Shown here: positions 37,573-62,110 of the stretch, piece by piece
Layout of the letters: each line of letters opens with the position of its first letter
How positions within the stretch are numbered: the stretch's first letter is position 1
DNA from: Whitmania pigra
Taxonomy: Eukaryota > Annelida > Clitellata > Hirudinida > Haemopidae
Reading direction: 5' to 3'
DNA length: 64,000 nucleotides
NCBI GenBank assembly: GCA_021613335.1
Contig: JAJTWR010000323.1
Location: forward strand, 231,001 to 295,000
Translations under genes and position numbers: made by a program
The notes under the pieces: model-generated
Told to the model about the DNA's origin: nothing
What the model saw: only the letters and a program-made list of their open reading frames with translations
The model's database searches: none

Positions 37573-38372
37573 CGATGATGATGATGTCAATCTGTTTCGA
37601 GCTCATGGCTTCAGTTTGGACTTTCGAAGCACCTGTTCACGAAATAAACATGTCTTTGTCATTCGATGCAAAGAGTCGACATTTGACATTAACCGATGAT
37701 GATGATGATGATCATGATGATGATGAAGAAGAAGAGGATGGTGATGATGATGAAGAAGAAGAGGATGGTGATGATGATGATGATAACTGTATTATGTGGC
37801 GCTAGTCTTGTTCAGTTGAAATCTAGTCAGATTATTTATAAAGCGTATCCGCCATCATTGAAACATAACGCTTTATTACATTACTATCACAATCGCAATC
37901 ATTATCATCATCATCAATCGTCGTCGTCATCATCATCATCGTCATCGTCACTATCTTCACCTTCGATATCTTCAAACTGCACTTACGGATAACTCACGCA
38001 ACGACATTTTGTGATTGATTTAATATTCTCAACAACAACAACAACAACATCGTATTCTTAATATTAATAATGATGATGATGATGATCTCGATGATGATGA
38101 TAGCGATGGTGATGATGACGATTTCCATCCAGCAGTGCACATCTGATATGACGTTCGGTCAAACATGGCAGCGACTGACATGACACCTTTCTCCTGCTAA
38201 CACGTGATCTCAATGTTGGTGCAGCCGTCAACCACCATCGTTATAAACGACATCATAATCATTATCAATACCACCACCACCATCATCATCATCGTCGTCA
38301 TCATCATCATCATCATCATCATCATCGTCATCGTCATCATCATCATCATCATCATCATCGTCATCGTCATCG

Positions 38373-38404
<32 letters not shown>

Positions 38405-38602
38405 GTCATCGTCATCGTCATCATCATCATCGTCATCATCATCATCAATCCACGCAAGTTTTTAGGGTTTTGATCACAAGCAAGTGTCAGATGATATTGA
38501 ACGGTTTCGTGGTGGTACAGATTTCAAAGGAAAATAAATAAATATTATTTATCAAAATGAACGTATTAAGAACTATTGTTATTCAGAATATGCTATGATA
38601 AC

Positions 38603-38666
<64 letters not shown>

Positions 38667-39048
38667 TATTATTATATTAAAATATTATTAATATATTTTA
38701 TATATTGTTAATATATTAATGATTAATTAATATTAATAACAATATTGACTGATAGATAATATGATTACTATTTAATATTCGTTATTAATATTATATTTAT
38801 TATTATTACTGTAATTGCTATTTTGTCTTTACTTGTACTTTTAATTAATAACTAGCAACAGTAGTTAATATATTTATTTAATTTAATTAAATAATTATAA
38901 TATTATAATTTTATTATAATTACACGACAATGACAACCAACTCACCGACGATGAGTGGAATCTTCTTGGACCATGTCGACAGTTCCCTCTGAAAAATCCT
39001 CTTCTCCTCCTCCAGGTTTTGCAGGTCGCCCGAGTTCCTGAAGGTCAT
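33438..39048 (-). CDS. LCOR/LCORL/E93 (Mblk-1)-like HTH-psq transcription factor
   Basis: Family members are nuclear DNA-binding co-regulators: E93/Mblk-1 in insect hormone response, LCOR/LCORL in vertebrate corepression. Exons in transcript order: 39048-38946, 36181-36113, 35991-35939, 35813-35762, 35325-35220 and 34974-33438; they join in phase to 639 residues. The first junction gives the LCOR-type N-terminal module (IFQRELSTWSKKIPLIVG followed by FEAVAEALFG). A CtBP-type motif QPLDLA lies at about 339-344, with an earlier FPLDLRTPEK. The HTH-psq domain at about 401-453 is diagnostic: KRGQYRRYNRQLLLEAVRAV, then GSYFGVPHSTLEYKVKERHL. Met and Ser tracts come from ATG and TCG repeats. An upstream exon before 39053 is possible because an AG acceptor precedes the first ATG. 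The 2.8-kb first intron is largely ATC/GAT arrays. Confidence 0.88.
35570..35761. repeat. AAT and ATC arrays in LCOR-like intron 4
   Basis: AAT repeats at 35570-35615 and ATC repeats at 35660-35758. The ATC array starts directly at the donor of exon 4 (GTGACGATGATG), so the intron's 5' end is itself microsatellite. Confidence 0.85.
36685..38460. repeat. Dense ATC/GAT arrays in LCOR-like intron 1
   Basis: Separate arrays at 36688-36832, 37105-37245, 37400-37480, 37543-37590, 37695-37788, 37905-37960, 38070-38120 and 38270-38450. They mix ATC with GTC variants, and the last block alternates ATC runs with short CGTCAT hexamer runs. Asp-, His-, Ile- or Met-rich frames across them are repeat by-products. 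Confidence 0.9.
38600..38665. repeat. (AAT)n microsatellite
   Basis: About 22 AAT triplets followed by very AT-rich sequence, in LCOR-like intron 1. Confidence 0.9.
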
Positions 39049-39640
39049 GATCTCTGTAACCTTTAACCTCTGCAACCGTTGACCTTTGACGTCTGAGCGC
39101 GTCGAACTCGTAGAACAAAACCAGTCAGCGGAAACTTCGAGAAGCAGTTTTTAAGTCGGCAGACGATGACAAAAGATGATGATTAATTATGGACCTATTG
39201 ATAGACGGATGGATGGATGGACGGATGAAGGGATAAATGAGTGGATGGACGGATGGATGGATGAGCGAACGGACAATGTGAACGGAGAACGCGCTAAAAA
39301 CTTTTCGATGAAATCAAAAGAAAGCTTCAAACTGGAGACCATTTAATATCGCTCGCTTGCGATCGATAGCCAGTCAGTGCGCTCTGTCGTTATTATTATT
39401 ATTATGATTATTATTATTATTTTATTAGGATTATCATTATTAATAGTACTGTTATTTTTATTATTACTACTAATGATAATATTATTGAACATTTTAGCAT
39501 TTATAATTGTATATTTTGTTCTTTTGTGTATTGTATATTTGTATAATGTTCTGCTCAATAATAATACAAAAATATCATCTTTTGATGACTGTCTCTCAAA
39601 TAAGGAGCTCATTGTTGCGCTCACAACTTTATCTCGATCA
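39049..39640. other. Upstream of LCOR-like gene
   Basis: Possible promoter or further 5' exon of the LCOR-like gene (minus). Includes a GGAT-rich patch at 39208-39265 and TTA/ATT repeats at 39390-39480. No other gene. Confidence 0.4.
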
Positions 39641-40014
39641 TCATCATCATCATCATCATCATCATTACCATATACATCGTCATCATCATCATCATCATCA
39701 TTACCATATACATCGTCATCATCATCATCATCATTACCATATACATCGTCATCATCATCATCATCATCATTACCATATACATCGTCATCATCATCATCAT
39801 CATTACCATATACATCGTCATCATCATCATCATCATCATTACCATATACATCGTCATCATCATCATCATCATTACCATATACATCGTCATCATCATCATC
39901 ATCATTACCATATACATCGTCATCATCATCATCATCATTACCATATACATCGTCATCATCATCATCATCATTACCATATACATCGTCATCATCATCGTCG
40001 TCATCGTCACCCTC
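39641..40014 (+). repeat. Compound satellite: ATC runs alternating with TTACCATATACATCG
   Basis: Eleven copies of the 15-base insert TTACCATATACATCG are separated by short ATC triplet runs, giving units of 33 or 36 bp. In the left half the two unit lengths alternate; the right half is uniformly 33 bp. It ends in a GTC-rich remnant. Frames reading Tyr-His-Ile-His or Pro-Tyr-Thr-Ser repeats are artefacts. Confidence 0.95.
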
Positions 40015-40216
40015 AAATCGCGACGAGTCACGTGTTACTGGAAGGTGCGCGCCAATTTCACGCCGAAACCTGGAGCGTTTTACCTGTTCGAATTAGCATC
40101 AGTGATGGTGAATGATGATGATGATGATGACATTTAAAACTGATTTATATTTTACTATGTAGGATAATGATGACAATTGCCATTTTAGCTTATGATGACG
40201 GCGATGGTGATGCTGT

Positions 40217-40249
<33 letters not shown>

Positions 40250-41912
40250 GGAGGAGGAGGAGGAGGAGGACGACGACGAGGAGCCAGTTGATGGAAAGGA
40301 CGGCGAATTAGGAGCAATTTATGAGATGAGAGAGATTGGAAATTAGCGACTGGATCGATGGCGTTTCTAAATTTCATACGATCTATTAATAACCCTTTCA
40401 TGTCGACGAAGGAGAATGAGATGATGATGATGTGATGATGATCATGATTACGTGATGATGATGATGTGATGATCATTTGACGGCTGATGATAATCACGAT
40501 GTTGATGACGACGACAAATGTCTGATTGTGATGACGACAATGCTGATGGTGATGATGACAATGATGATCATCTTTTCCTGTCTGGAAAACCATTAAAAGT
40601 AGACATGGAAAAATAATTCTTTTGAAGTTTCACAGACTCCTGAGCATTCAATGAGACACAGGTAGAGCTGCTACTGATGATGATGATGATTATAATAAAT
40701 AACGTCGTCATCCCAAGTGGACAATTTTTGAATATCTATTAAACGATTGAAGTGCACCTGGTTCAACCCTTCACCCCCCCCCATCCAACCACAAGTTCAA
40801 GGACAAGTTTTGGTCACTGGTCAGAAACACTTGGTAAAGCTGGTAATTATGAGCCGAGATGAAACATTTATAGATGCACATACCATGTGGTTGCCATGAC
40901 GACGACTGCACGGTAAAGTGGTTAAGACGTCTGACCACTTCAGAAGCTATTCTGAACCTGCCTCTCCAGAACACTTGTTAATTCTCCAAACTATGACCAG
41001 GTAACCGAGACTAAGCAACAACTATCGACCAAAATTTTTTCCAAGCTTCGTCGCGATTCGTTCCTAAGTTTCGATTTAACATTTCACGATCCTTAAGTTG
41101 TACCGATTCGTTCGGTGGTCGATAACCTGGCGGTGTGAAACGGGTCCTCGCCCGTCTCTGCGAAACGACTCGTCAAGTAACGCAATGTTGTTATTTAACC
41201 TCTTTCAAGGTTTGCAACAAGAAGTTATTTCACAGAAGAGTGCAGTAATTAATTATAGTTATAAGTTAATTATAATTATTTAAGTATTTAATTGTAGTTA
41301 TATTTGAATTATAATCAATTAAATATTTTAACATTAATGACCTCCTTCGAACAATTGTCACATTGAAACATGAAATTGTTACAATTAAAGAAAAACTCGT
41401 GACAACAGTGAACATTCAAACCTGCAACAACAACCCCAACAATAAAACCAACAACAACAGTAACAACAACCCCAACAACAACATCAAATCGAAACGAGGA
41501 TATGAAGAGCAGAAAGATGAATGAATGAGTCAATCGATTGAGAAAACTTTGTTATTAGCATTAAACAAAATAATATTTATTAACTAGTTTATTAATAATA
41601 ACTAATTATTATGAATTCATTTACTGCAGCATGTCAGATGGCGTCCTGAACAAAGATGTTTCGACAATCTCCTACGTGCAATCTTACAAAACATTATCGT
41701 AAGGATATCATCACTAGAGCTGGCTCATTAACATGAATGAATGTCGATTAGTCACCAGAAGAGTTGCTCATCAGCATAAATGAATATTAATTAATCATCA
41801 CCACGTAATGCAAACGAGCGTCAAACATCCGTCGAAGAACAAGAACTAATTAATAACTATTAATAATACCCAATACACAGTGGGTGTCCAAATCGATCGT
41901 TCGAGGGTTTCT
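40015..41912. other. Intergenic between LCOR-like and ODR4
   Basis: GAT/GAG arrays at 40108-40275 and scattered GAT to 40560. A possible SINE remnant lies at 40905-40985. AAC-rich patches at 41425-41490. No gene seen; the 3' end of ODR4 (minus) is expected near the right boundary. Confidence 0.5.
40900..40985 (+). mobile_element. Possible tRNA-derived SINE remnant
   Basis: GTAAAGTGGTTAAGACGTCTG resembles a tRNA A-box arm of the Leu/Ser type, and about 45 bases on, TTCTGAACCTGCC resembles a B-box with a one-base insertion. No poly-A or clear target-site duplication. Weak; could be chance. Confidence 0.3.
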
Positions 41913-43407
41913 TCATCGGCTCGTTCGGGAAGCCCGTTCGTCGAGGTGGTTCCTACCGAGATACCAATACGAGGCCGTCAGACTGGCCACGGAAGCCACA
42001 AGGACACTGAACGGGATGCCTGGGTGGAGTTGAGAAGACTTGTTTATTGTTTGTTAAATAATTATTTCATTTATTTGTCGATAATGATAATGATAATAAA
42101 CATTTTAAGAAAATAACTTGACGAACCGTCGTAAGAACAATGAATTCGAAGTAAAGCAATAACATTATTATTATTATTATTATTATTTTATTATTAATTA
42201 TTATGTTATTGCCATCGACGATGCAGTAAACATGAGACGACTGACTGATGAATGGTTTAAGGACGTCAAGCCAAGAGCTTCGGACGTTGTTGTTGTTGCT
42301 GTGGAGTCCTTCGAACAATGCTTCCTTCGACTTCAAGATGGACTCTGCTTGCTCAAAGTCCTCAGCAACTGAAACGTCAAACGACAATTAAATCTCTGAT
42401 TGCAATACTATAGAAATACTGTGCGTCGAGCGTGGAGTCGTCGACAATGGCGACCTTAACAATAAATAACAACAAAGAACGTGATAAACTCCATTTCAAC
42501 CCCTCAGCAAATTAACATAATAAAACCCGGTCAAGAGGTTATTATTGTTAAACATTAAAACCACTCATAACCACCTGGTATGGACTCCTGCGATTGGTCG
42601 ACGTCGTCCTCGTTCAGGTCGTCCAGGTCGAGCACCTCGTGGAACCTACCCAGCGAATCCGAGGGCGTCTCGTCCTGGAACAGGTAGTCAGAAAGGAGGA
42701 CGGGGGACCCGTGGAGACTTGCGAATGCCCTCACCGGGGTCTCGTAAACGGCCCTCAGGTCTGGGTTCACAAAATTAAACGGTCGAGATCAGTTTGAAAT
42801 GAAGACATGTTAAGCTTTTAAGCAACAAGTACACAGCAATATGTGACTCTTGCAACTTGATATCATAATTACAAAATTTATTGTAAAAACTAAAATTAAT
42901 TGCTATTAATATAATTATAATATAATCATTAAACCTTGGTCCTCCTCCCCTTGAAGGAGATCCTGACAAACAAGTTCACATCTCGTCAGCAAACTCCTCA
43001 CGATGTCCAATTTCAGGGCCTAATTTGAAAATATAATAAAATATAGTACCATGATCAATTCATAATAATAATAATAATAATAATAATAACACAATGCCAT
43101 GATCACCATAATAACATAATAATGCATTACAGCTTAAATTTCTGTCCGACACCAAAAACTGTTGAGATTTATTTTGCAGTTATTAATTACAAGAACCATA
43201 CATTCTTCAGTGAATCTTTGAAATATTTATAACTTCAAAAATAATAACTCGAATAACGACATCATCAACAGCAACACCGACGTCTTCAACAACAACATCA
43301 ACATCTTCAACAACATCATCAACATCTTCAACAACAACATCAACATCAACATCTTCAACAACAACAACAGCAACATCAACATCTTCAACAACATCATCAA
43401 CATCTTT

Positions 43408-43438
<31 letters not shown>

Positions 43439-46297
43439 TCTTCAACAAAAGCAAAACAAAACCTCGATTCCTTGTGCCAACGAAGACCTCCCGTGAACGA
43501 ACGCCTTACAGGAAATGGTTCCATTGGCAACGATCTTCGCACCACATCGAACCTTCGAGGCACACTTGTTGCTCGTGGTTTTGTCGGAGTCGTTGGACTG
43601 GAACGAGTTGGAAAGTTGGAAACGATTACTTACAATCAGGGGTCGCCAGAATATGGTGTAACGAAGGTGAACATAATTTACATTTACCGGATAATTAATA
43701 TTAAATAATGAAGGGGAACATAATTTACATTTACCGGATAATTAATATTAAATAATGAAGGGGAACATAATTTACATTTACCGGATAATTAATATTAAAT
43801 AATGAAGGGGAACATAATTTACATTTGCCGGATAATTAATATTAAATAATGAAGGGGAACATAATTTACATTTGCCGGATAATTAATATTAAATAATGAA
43901 GGGGAACATAATTTACATTTACCGGATAATTAATATTAAATAATGAAGGGGAACATAATTTACATTTACCGGATAATTAATATTAAATAATGAAGGGGAA
44001 CATAATTTACATTTGCCGGATAATTAATATTAAATAATGAAGGGGAACATAATTTACATTTGCCGGATAATTAATATTAAATAATGAAGGGGAACATAAT
44101 TTACATTTACCGGATAATTAATATTAAATAATGAAGGGGAACATAATTTACATTTACCGGATATTTAATATTAAATAATGACACATTAAATGATAACATT
44201 TAAAATTATTAAGATCTAAAGAAAGATATTTGTCCAACTAACGTAGTTTCTAAGAAAGTCAACTTTTACAAAATCATCTTCCTCTTCCTCCTCATCATCA
44301 TCGTCATCATCATCATCATGACTGTATATCTTTCCAGACTTCTTTCCTTTGCTGTTCTTGAAAAAGTCCATCGGCTTCTTCGTCAACAAATCGTCATCAT
44401 CATCATCGTCGTCATCAACGGCATCGAGCATGTTGCCATTGACAACGGGGACGGATTCCCAGATGGATTTAATGATTGGGTTCAATCCATCCTGAGAAAG
44501 ATAAGCATCACTATCATGATCACCATAATTACAACAATTTCAAGAGCATCATTACTATGATCTGCCTTTCCAGACAGTGTGACATGTCCCTTTCCTCGAC
44601 GTAGATGGAGGTCCTCAGCGAGAATTCCGTCTTCAGTCCGACGAAACATTCGAGCAACTTTTGGAACTTCAACTCGGCCGGAGCGAAGGAATGCTGAGGA
44701 ACGAAAGAAGAAGCGAGTGCAACGACAGTAACTGTTATTCTAATATTAACTAATATTATCTTTAATCACGTAGATCGTTAACTCGTTACGAAGTACAAAT
44801 ATTTTGTTCCACAACGACAACTGCTCACCTTGTTATCGCCGATGTCCAACGACCGACACGACAACCTGAGGGGACGAAGAAGTGCGGTCACAAATTTGTA
44901 AGAACATCCATTTCCCGTAATCGAATGAAAATCGTTAAATATTAAGAAATTAATTACAAAATTGAAAATAGTTAAAGACTCGAGTGAATGGCTTGATTGT
45001 GACATTCGAACGGGCACATTACCTCTTGGTGTTCGAGCACACGTGCATCAGAATCACGTCCGAGGATTTCACGTGCGGGAGGAGGAAGTCGAACTTTCCG
45101 ACGACTTTGAAAAGTGCTTGAAGGAGCTGAGTGGATCGGTCAATGTTAGTGAGGATATTATTAGTATTATTACTATTTTTAGCCAGTTTACAGATTAATA
45201 TATAATTATATATTAACTACAATTGTCGACCGGCTTCGTCGCCGCAATTATCATAAGTTATGTTTAATTTTACATTACAAATTTCATTTTATGGCAAAAT
45301 TAGAACAACCAAATTGGCTTATTTATTAAATTAATTTATTCATTATATGATAATAAAAATCAACGAGGATATTTATGACTTGCACATCCAATGCTACTTT
45401 CAGTCTGACCTGTTTGTACTTGGACTGTGACGTTTTGAAGTCATCCGACGTGCACTGGACGAACATGCCCATCACATTCAGACCGCCTGTCAGCATCTGC
45501 CTCACCTGCACATTGTGATAATTAATTATTAAATATTATTAATCAAATATAAAACCTATTACACTATAAAAAATACAATTTATAACGAATAACTTTATTA
45601 TCCGTTTAATTATCCCTATTTCACTTCTATTCATCACCTGTCTGGCATGAGTGCATATGCTCTTTTCCAGCACCATTTCTGGGGATGAAGTTTTAGAGGG
45701 GTGAATGTGTTTCTTGGAAGTGACCATTTCCGTGTCGCCGTCTGCGGCTGACGCGTCCCTGGTCTTTCCGTCGAGGATCGGAGTTCTCATCAAGTGCAGG
45801 ATGTAGTCTCGCTGGTCTGAATGCTGCGATGCCGAACGATCAATCTTTAAAGATCTTTTATTGTAGATTATTTAGAAATAGTTCATCAATTGCAAATTTA
45901 AAAATTCAGTCCTCTGAAAATAGATTTGGCAATATGGATAAAATGGACGTTGTTGCATTAAGATAACTATTTTCATACGCAGGATGCAAATCCAATTTAG
46001 CAAAAAATTAGCAAAAACCATTTTAAACGTTAGACCTGAAAATTGGCTTTAAAATTTACCATGCCATCTCAAAAATTATATTTATAAAATGGTTGTAATT
46101 TATCAAGATTATTACTTTTGAAAGTTTATGTGGATGCTTTTAAGTAACAAAAGCAGCAAATGAATAAAGAATATGCTCATACAAATACTTGCCTGGCCTA
46201 TAACCAGACCAACTAGTGGTACTGATCCATCTCCTGAAGACGACAAATCATTCAAAACTTCTTGAACCTTAGCATCTGCTACGTACGACCTCACCAT
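41913..46297 (-). CDS. ODR4: ODR4 homologue (odorant response abnormal 4)
   Basis: ODR4 is an ER membrane protein that helps some seven-pass receptors fold and reach cilia (worm odr-4); in mammals it partners UFSP2. Twelve exons in transcript order: 46297-46193, 45823-45638, 45505-45410, 45126-45023, 44865-44829, 44693-44556, 44491-44243, 43597-43463, 43019-42935, 42760-42575, 42368-42246 and 42019-41913; they join in phase to 516 residues (human about 454). Matches to the family as I recall it: start MVRSYVADAKVQEVL with PLVGLVIGQ; QMLTGGLNVMGMFV; RSLLTRCELVCQDLL; FASLHGSPVLLSDYLFQDE; and a C-terminal membrane anchor (IPFSVLVASVASLTASYWYL). Exon 7 carries two Asp/Glu tracts from GAT repeats, which explain the extra length. 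Intron 1 uses a GC donor (CAG before GCAAGT). The start is the ATG at 46297, aligned with the human MGRTYIVEE start. Confidence 0.93.
43261..43450. repeat. Imperfect CAACATCTTCAA repeat in ODR4 intron 8
   Basis: AAC and ATC triplets arranged as repeated AACATCTTCAACAAC blocks of 12-21 bp. It begins about 20 bases from the exon-8 donor. Confidence 0.88.
43662..44181 (+). repeat. 47-bp satellite, 11 copies, filling ODR4 intron 7
   Basis: A 47-bp unit starting GAAGGGGAACATAATTTACA and containing CCGGATAATTAATATTAAAT is repeated about eleven times head to tail with almost no divergence. The main variation is A or G in ATTTACCGG versus ATTTGCCGG. It takes up most of the 645-base intron between ODR4 exons 7 and 8. 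Confidence 0.96.
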
Positions 46298-48582
46298 CTT
46301 GTTTATTTTCTCCGTGTTACCCACTCGCCTGCTCCGCTCATAGCAGGTAGGTAAAAAGTGGAGTTGAAATAAACTACTTTCAAACTAAAGTTGTTTGTTA
46401 GTTTGCTTAAATTAAAACTTGAGATATTTTTTAAGTAAATGTAAAATAAATAAATTTACAATTTACCTTATCATTTTTATTTATAATTTATCAAAATCTT
46501 TTCACAAATTTCTTTTGTTTATCAGCGATTGTTTTAAAAATATTAATTTTTATTTCCGAAATTATTGGATACCTTATAACATGAGGCTTATTTTTATTTA
46601 CATTCGAATATTTACGAATCTACATTTAAGCTATTTTTAATGTAATGAAACGTAATCAGTCTAAAGATTTAGATATTTGTTATCCTGTAAAGCGTAATTT
46701 TTTCATTTCATTGACTAATTACTTATGATCGATAACTTGCCAGCATGTTGTATTATTCAATCGAAATTACGAAAATACTTTTTTTAAACGAGTTAATCGC
46801 CAGTTAACGCATATAAATCTGCATCCCTGTTTATTAACATTTTAATGAGATTTACTTATAAAATCAAGAAAATTAGAAAGACTATTCAGATTTCTTTTTG
46901 GTATTTGGAAACGAAAAAAGGGAGCACATTAAAACTAAATTTGCTTCTTGGTTAGCTTGAACTAAAATCTGAGATATCTTTTACGAAAATATAAATTTTT
47001 TTTATAATTTAACAAGATATTTTCACAAATTCCTCTTGGTTAACTAAAGCGACTAAATATTAAAAATATTAATCTTTATTTCCGAACTTATCGGTGACCT
47101 TATAACCTAAGACTTATGTAATCCAATATTTACGAACCGATTTCAGTTTTAGGCTATATTCAATGTAACCAAAAATAAAATGTAAATGTGTGGTGAATAT
47201 GACATGTTCATGTTTAATTGTTCATTAATTTATTTGACTAATTATTTGTGATCAATAACTTGCAAGCGTGTAGTATTATTCAATCGAAGCGTCGAAATTA
47301 AGAAGGAAAATGCTTTGCAACAGTATGTTTTATTGATGCAGATTTAGACTTTCCAAAATGAAACTTGTAACGAAATTACGGAATCATTCAACTCCATAGA
47401 AAGATAAGCGTCTGACTAGATCGCGAATTACATTCTCATAATTACTAAATAAAATAATAATTACTAATGTAAATATTAGAATAATTATACGATAATTAGC
47501 AATAACCATAATCGTAAACAATGACTAGATTCACGCTCAAAACAAGACTTTGCAATTGCACGAACGATGATACCTCGGGTCACTCAACCAAAAGTATTGT
47601 TCTGCTTAAATACGGAAATATAGAAAGGAATGTTCGTAATTCTAGGAAATATTAAACGTAATAACAGCATGATTAACGACATGATTTTCAAAAAATAAAA
47701 ATTAAAAAAAAACAACTGAAATTCGATCGAATGTACAACAATATAAACAATAAATTGAAATAAATTGTCTTTCTCGTACTGAACGTGAGCAGATACATGA
47801 CGATGATGATGACGATGACGATGACGACGATGATGATGACGACGACGACGATGATGCGATGGCAGGTGATCAGCTATGTGTCTTTTTTTTTTTTTATCAA
47901 AACGACAATAATGATTTTTATTGTAATGATGACGATGAGAGTGCTGCTGATGATGATGATAGTGATGATTTTTGGTTCTCGTAACAAATGAAAACAAGGA
48001 GACGCGGCAAATTGGTCGTAGACGTCAACAAATCACGTGATGGGAATTGGCGCCAAATTAGGCAGACCACTGTGAGAACTCATGGGCGAGGTTCTTCTCT
48101 CTCACTCACTCCCATGAAAGTTGAAATTATATAAAAGAAAAAATTATGGGCAAATGAAAATAAATTAAGCAACCAAAACTGCATCAACCAGCTTTTCAAT
48201 GAACAATCCATCCATTCAATTCAATTCAATCGACGGAAATATTTCAATCAACGTCTTAATTTCAAAAAAGGAGAAAATATTAGTTGCCCATCACCGAACA
48301 AACAGCATTTAATTTCACATTTGACTACTAACAAATCAGCCGGTCAATCAACCATTTTATCAACCAATCAATCAACCATTTTATCAACCAATCAATCAAC
48401 CAATCAATCAACCATTTTATCAACCAATCAATCAGACAAAAGTTTAAGTCAAACAACCGACGAAATGAATAAACAACAAAATACACTAATCATAAACCAT
48501 TAAACTCGTCTCAGACTCCTTCGAAACTTTCATCAGCGGCAGCCGACTTCACCGACGGCAGAAGTCAGTGTCGCTAGTGACG
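46298..48582. other. Intergenic between ODR4 and LHX3/4
   Basis: AT-rich. Sequence around 46380-46740 is partly repeated in diverged form at 46930-47290 (shared GAGATATYTTTTA, CACAAATTYCTYTTG and TCCGAAMTTATYGG blocks), suggesting an old duplication of about 350 bp. A GAC/GAT array lies at 47796-47860 and a CAATCAACCATTTTATCAAC repeat at 48340-48432. No gene. Confidence 0.5.
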
Positions 48583-60907
<12,325 letters not shown>

Positions 60908-61069
60908 CTTGTTGTCTTTAGCAACGGTTGCTAGGGCTGTTGTTGTTGTTGTTGTTGTTAAAGAGTTGCTTGGATGGAGAACCGGATGAGACGTTGAAAA
61001 TTCTTTTTGAAAGTTGAAATGAGAGTCGATCAATCAATCCAATGTTTACTTCTTCATCAACGGAAAGGT

Positions 61070-61204
61070 ATTTTGTATAATGTTGATTATACAAATACTT
61101 TGTATAATATTGATTATACAAATACTTTGTATAATATTGATTATACAAATACTTTGTATAATATTGATTATACAAATACTTTGTATAATGTTGATTATAC
61201 AAAC
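61070..61204. repeat. 27-bp tandem repeat, five copies, upstream of LHX3/4 ATG
   Basis: Five near-identical copies of a 27-bp unit containing TACTTTGTATAATATTGATT. Each unit has a TTGTATAAT and an inverted ATTATAC-type half, so it can form small hairpins. It lies 160-300 bases upstream of the LHX3/4 start codon, in the presumed 5' leader or promoter. Confidence 0.92.
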
Positions 61205-62110
61205 GATTCCAGTTCCCGGTGACTTTCAGAATTCACTTACTCAGTAAGGTAACGATTACTTATTAATTACTTATTTCCTATTTTTCTTATTTCACGACAA
61301 CTGACACAGAAACAGAGTTGTAAATCTAAAAAGATTCCATTTCTTCTCGACCAACAAAAAAAAAACAGTCGAATTTCTCTGCCACTAATCTGTTTAATTT
61401 AAAATCTAATTAATCAACCAAAAACTGGCGCCGATATATCGAGATGTATTACATAATAACCGTAAATATATCGTTAATTTATTCTCAATTTCGATCGTAC
61501 TTACGAGAAGTACAGCAGACCTGGAGTTGTAAGGAAGACTCCATCTCCTTCCAAAGCCTTGCATTAAGTAACTCCAGCCAATCCAATCCTGGCGTTGAAA
61601 TTTTCCAGCGGAGGGCGTGGCTTTCCACTTTTCCAAGAGCCAATTGGTCGGTTTGAAATTCGATTGAGGTATCGAGTTGGGATGCAATTGGTCAACATTT
61701 TAACCGCAGAAGCCGATGACCAATGAGCTGATGAGGTAAGAATAGTCAATAATGATGTTGTTGTTGTTGTTGTAGCTGATGTTGCAAATTTTTTCAACAT
61801 GTTGAATCATAGCTCTCTAAGTGAGATTTTATGTAAATAAATAAATAAATTGTTGTGCTGATAAACATTAACTTAAAACTTAAATAAACTCAGTAAAACC
61901 CAGAAAAGCTTGGTCTGCCAAGTTGCTTTGAGTTATAGGAAGGATGAATGGATGGGAAAAAGCTGAATAAATGGAAGAGTGGATGGATGAGAAAAAGCTG
62001 AATAAATAAATGGATGGATGAAAAAATCTGAATAAATAAATGGATGGATGGAAAAAAGTTGAATAAATAAATGGATGGATGGATGATTGAATAAATAAAT
62101 GGATGGATGG
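61205..62110. other. Upstream of LHX3/4, no gene seen
   Basis: Mostly unique AT-rich sequence with a short GTT run at 61757-61773 and AATAAATGGATGGATG repeats at 61965-62118. Presumably contains LHX3/4 promoter sequence; no other gene supported. Confidence 0.45.

Noticed and set aside
39377..40115. Two overlapping frames of 239 and 202 codons across the compound satellite
   Set aside because: Open only because the satellite unit length is a multiple of three without stops; no family match.
43662..44181. CRISPR-like regular repeat
   Set aside because: Units are head-to-tail without unique spacers and lie inside an animal intron.
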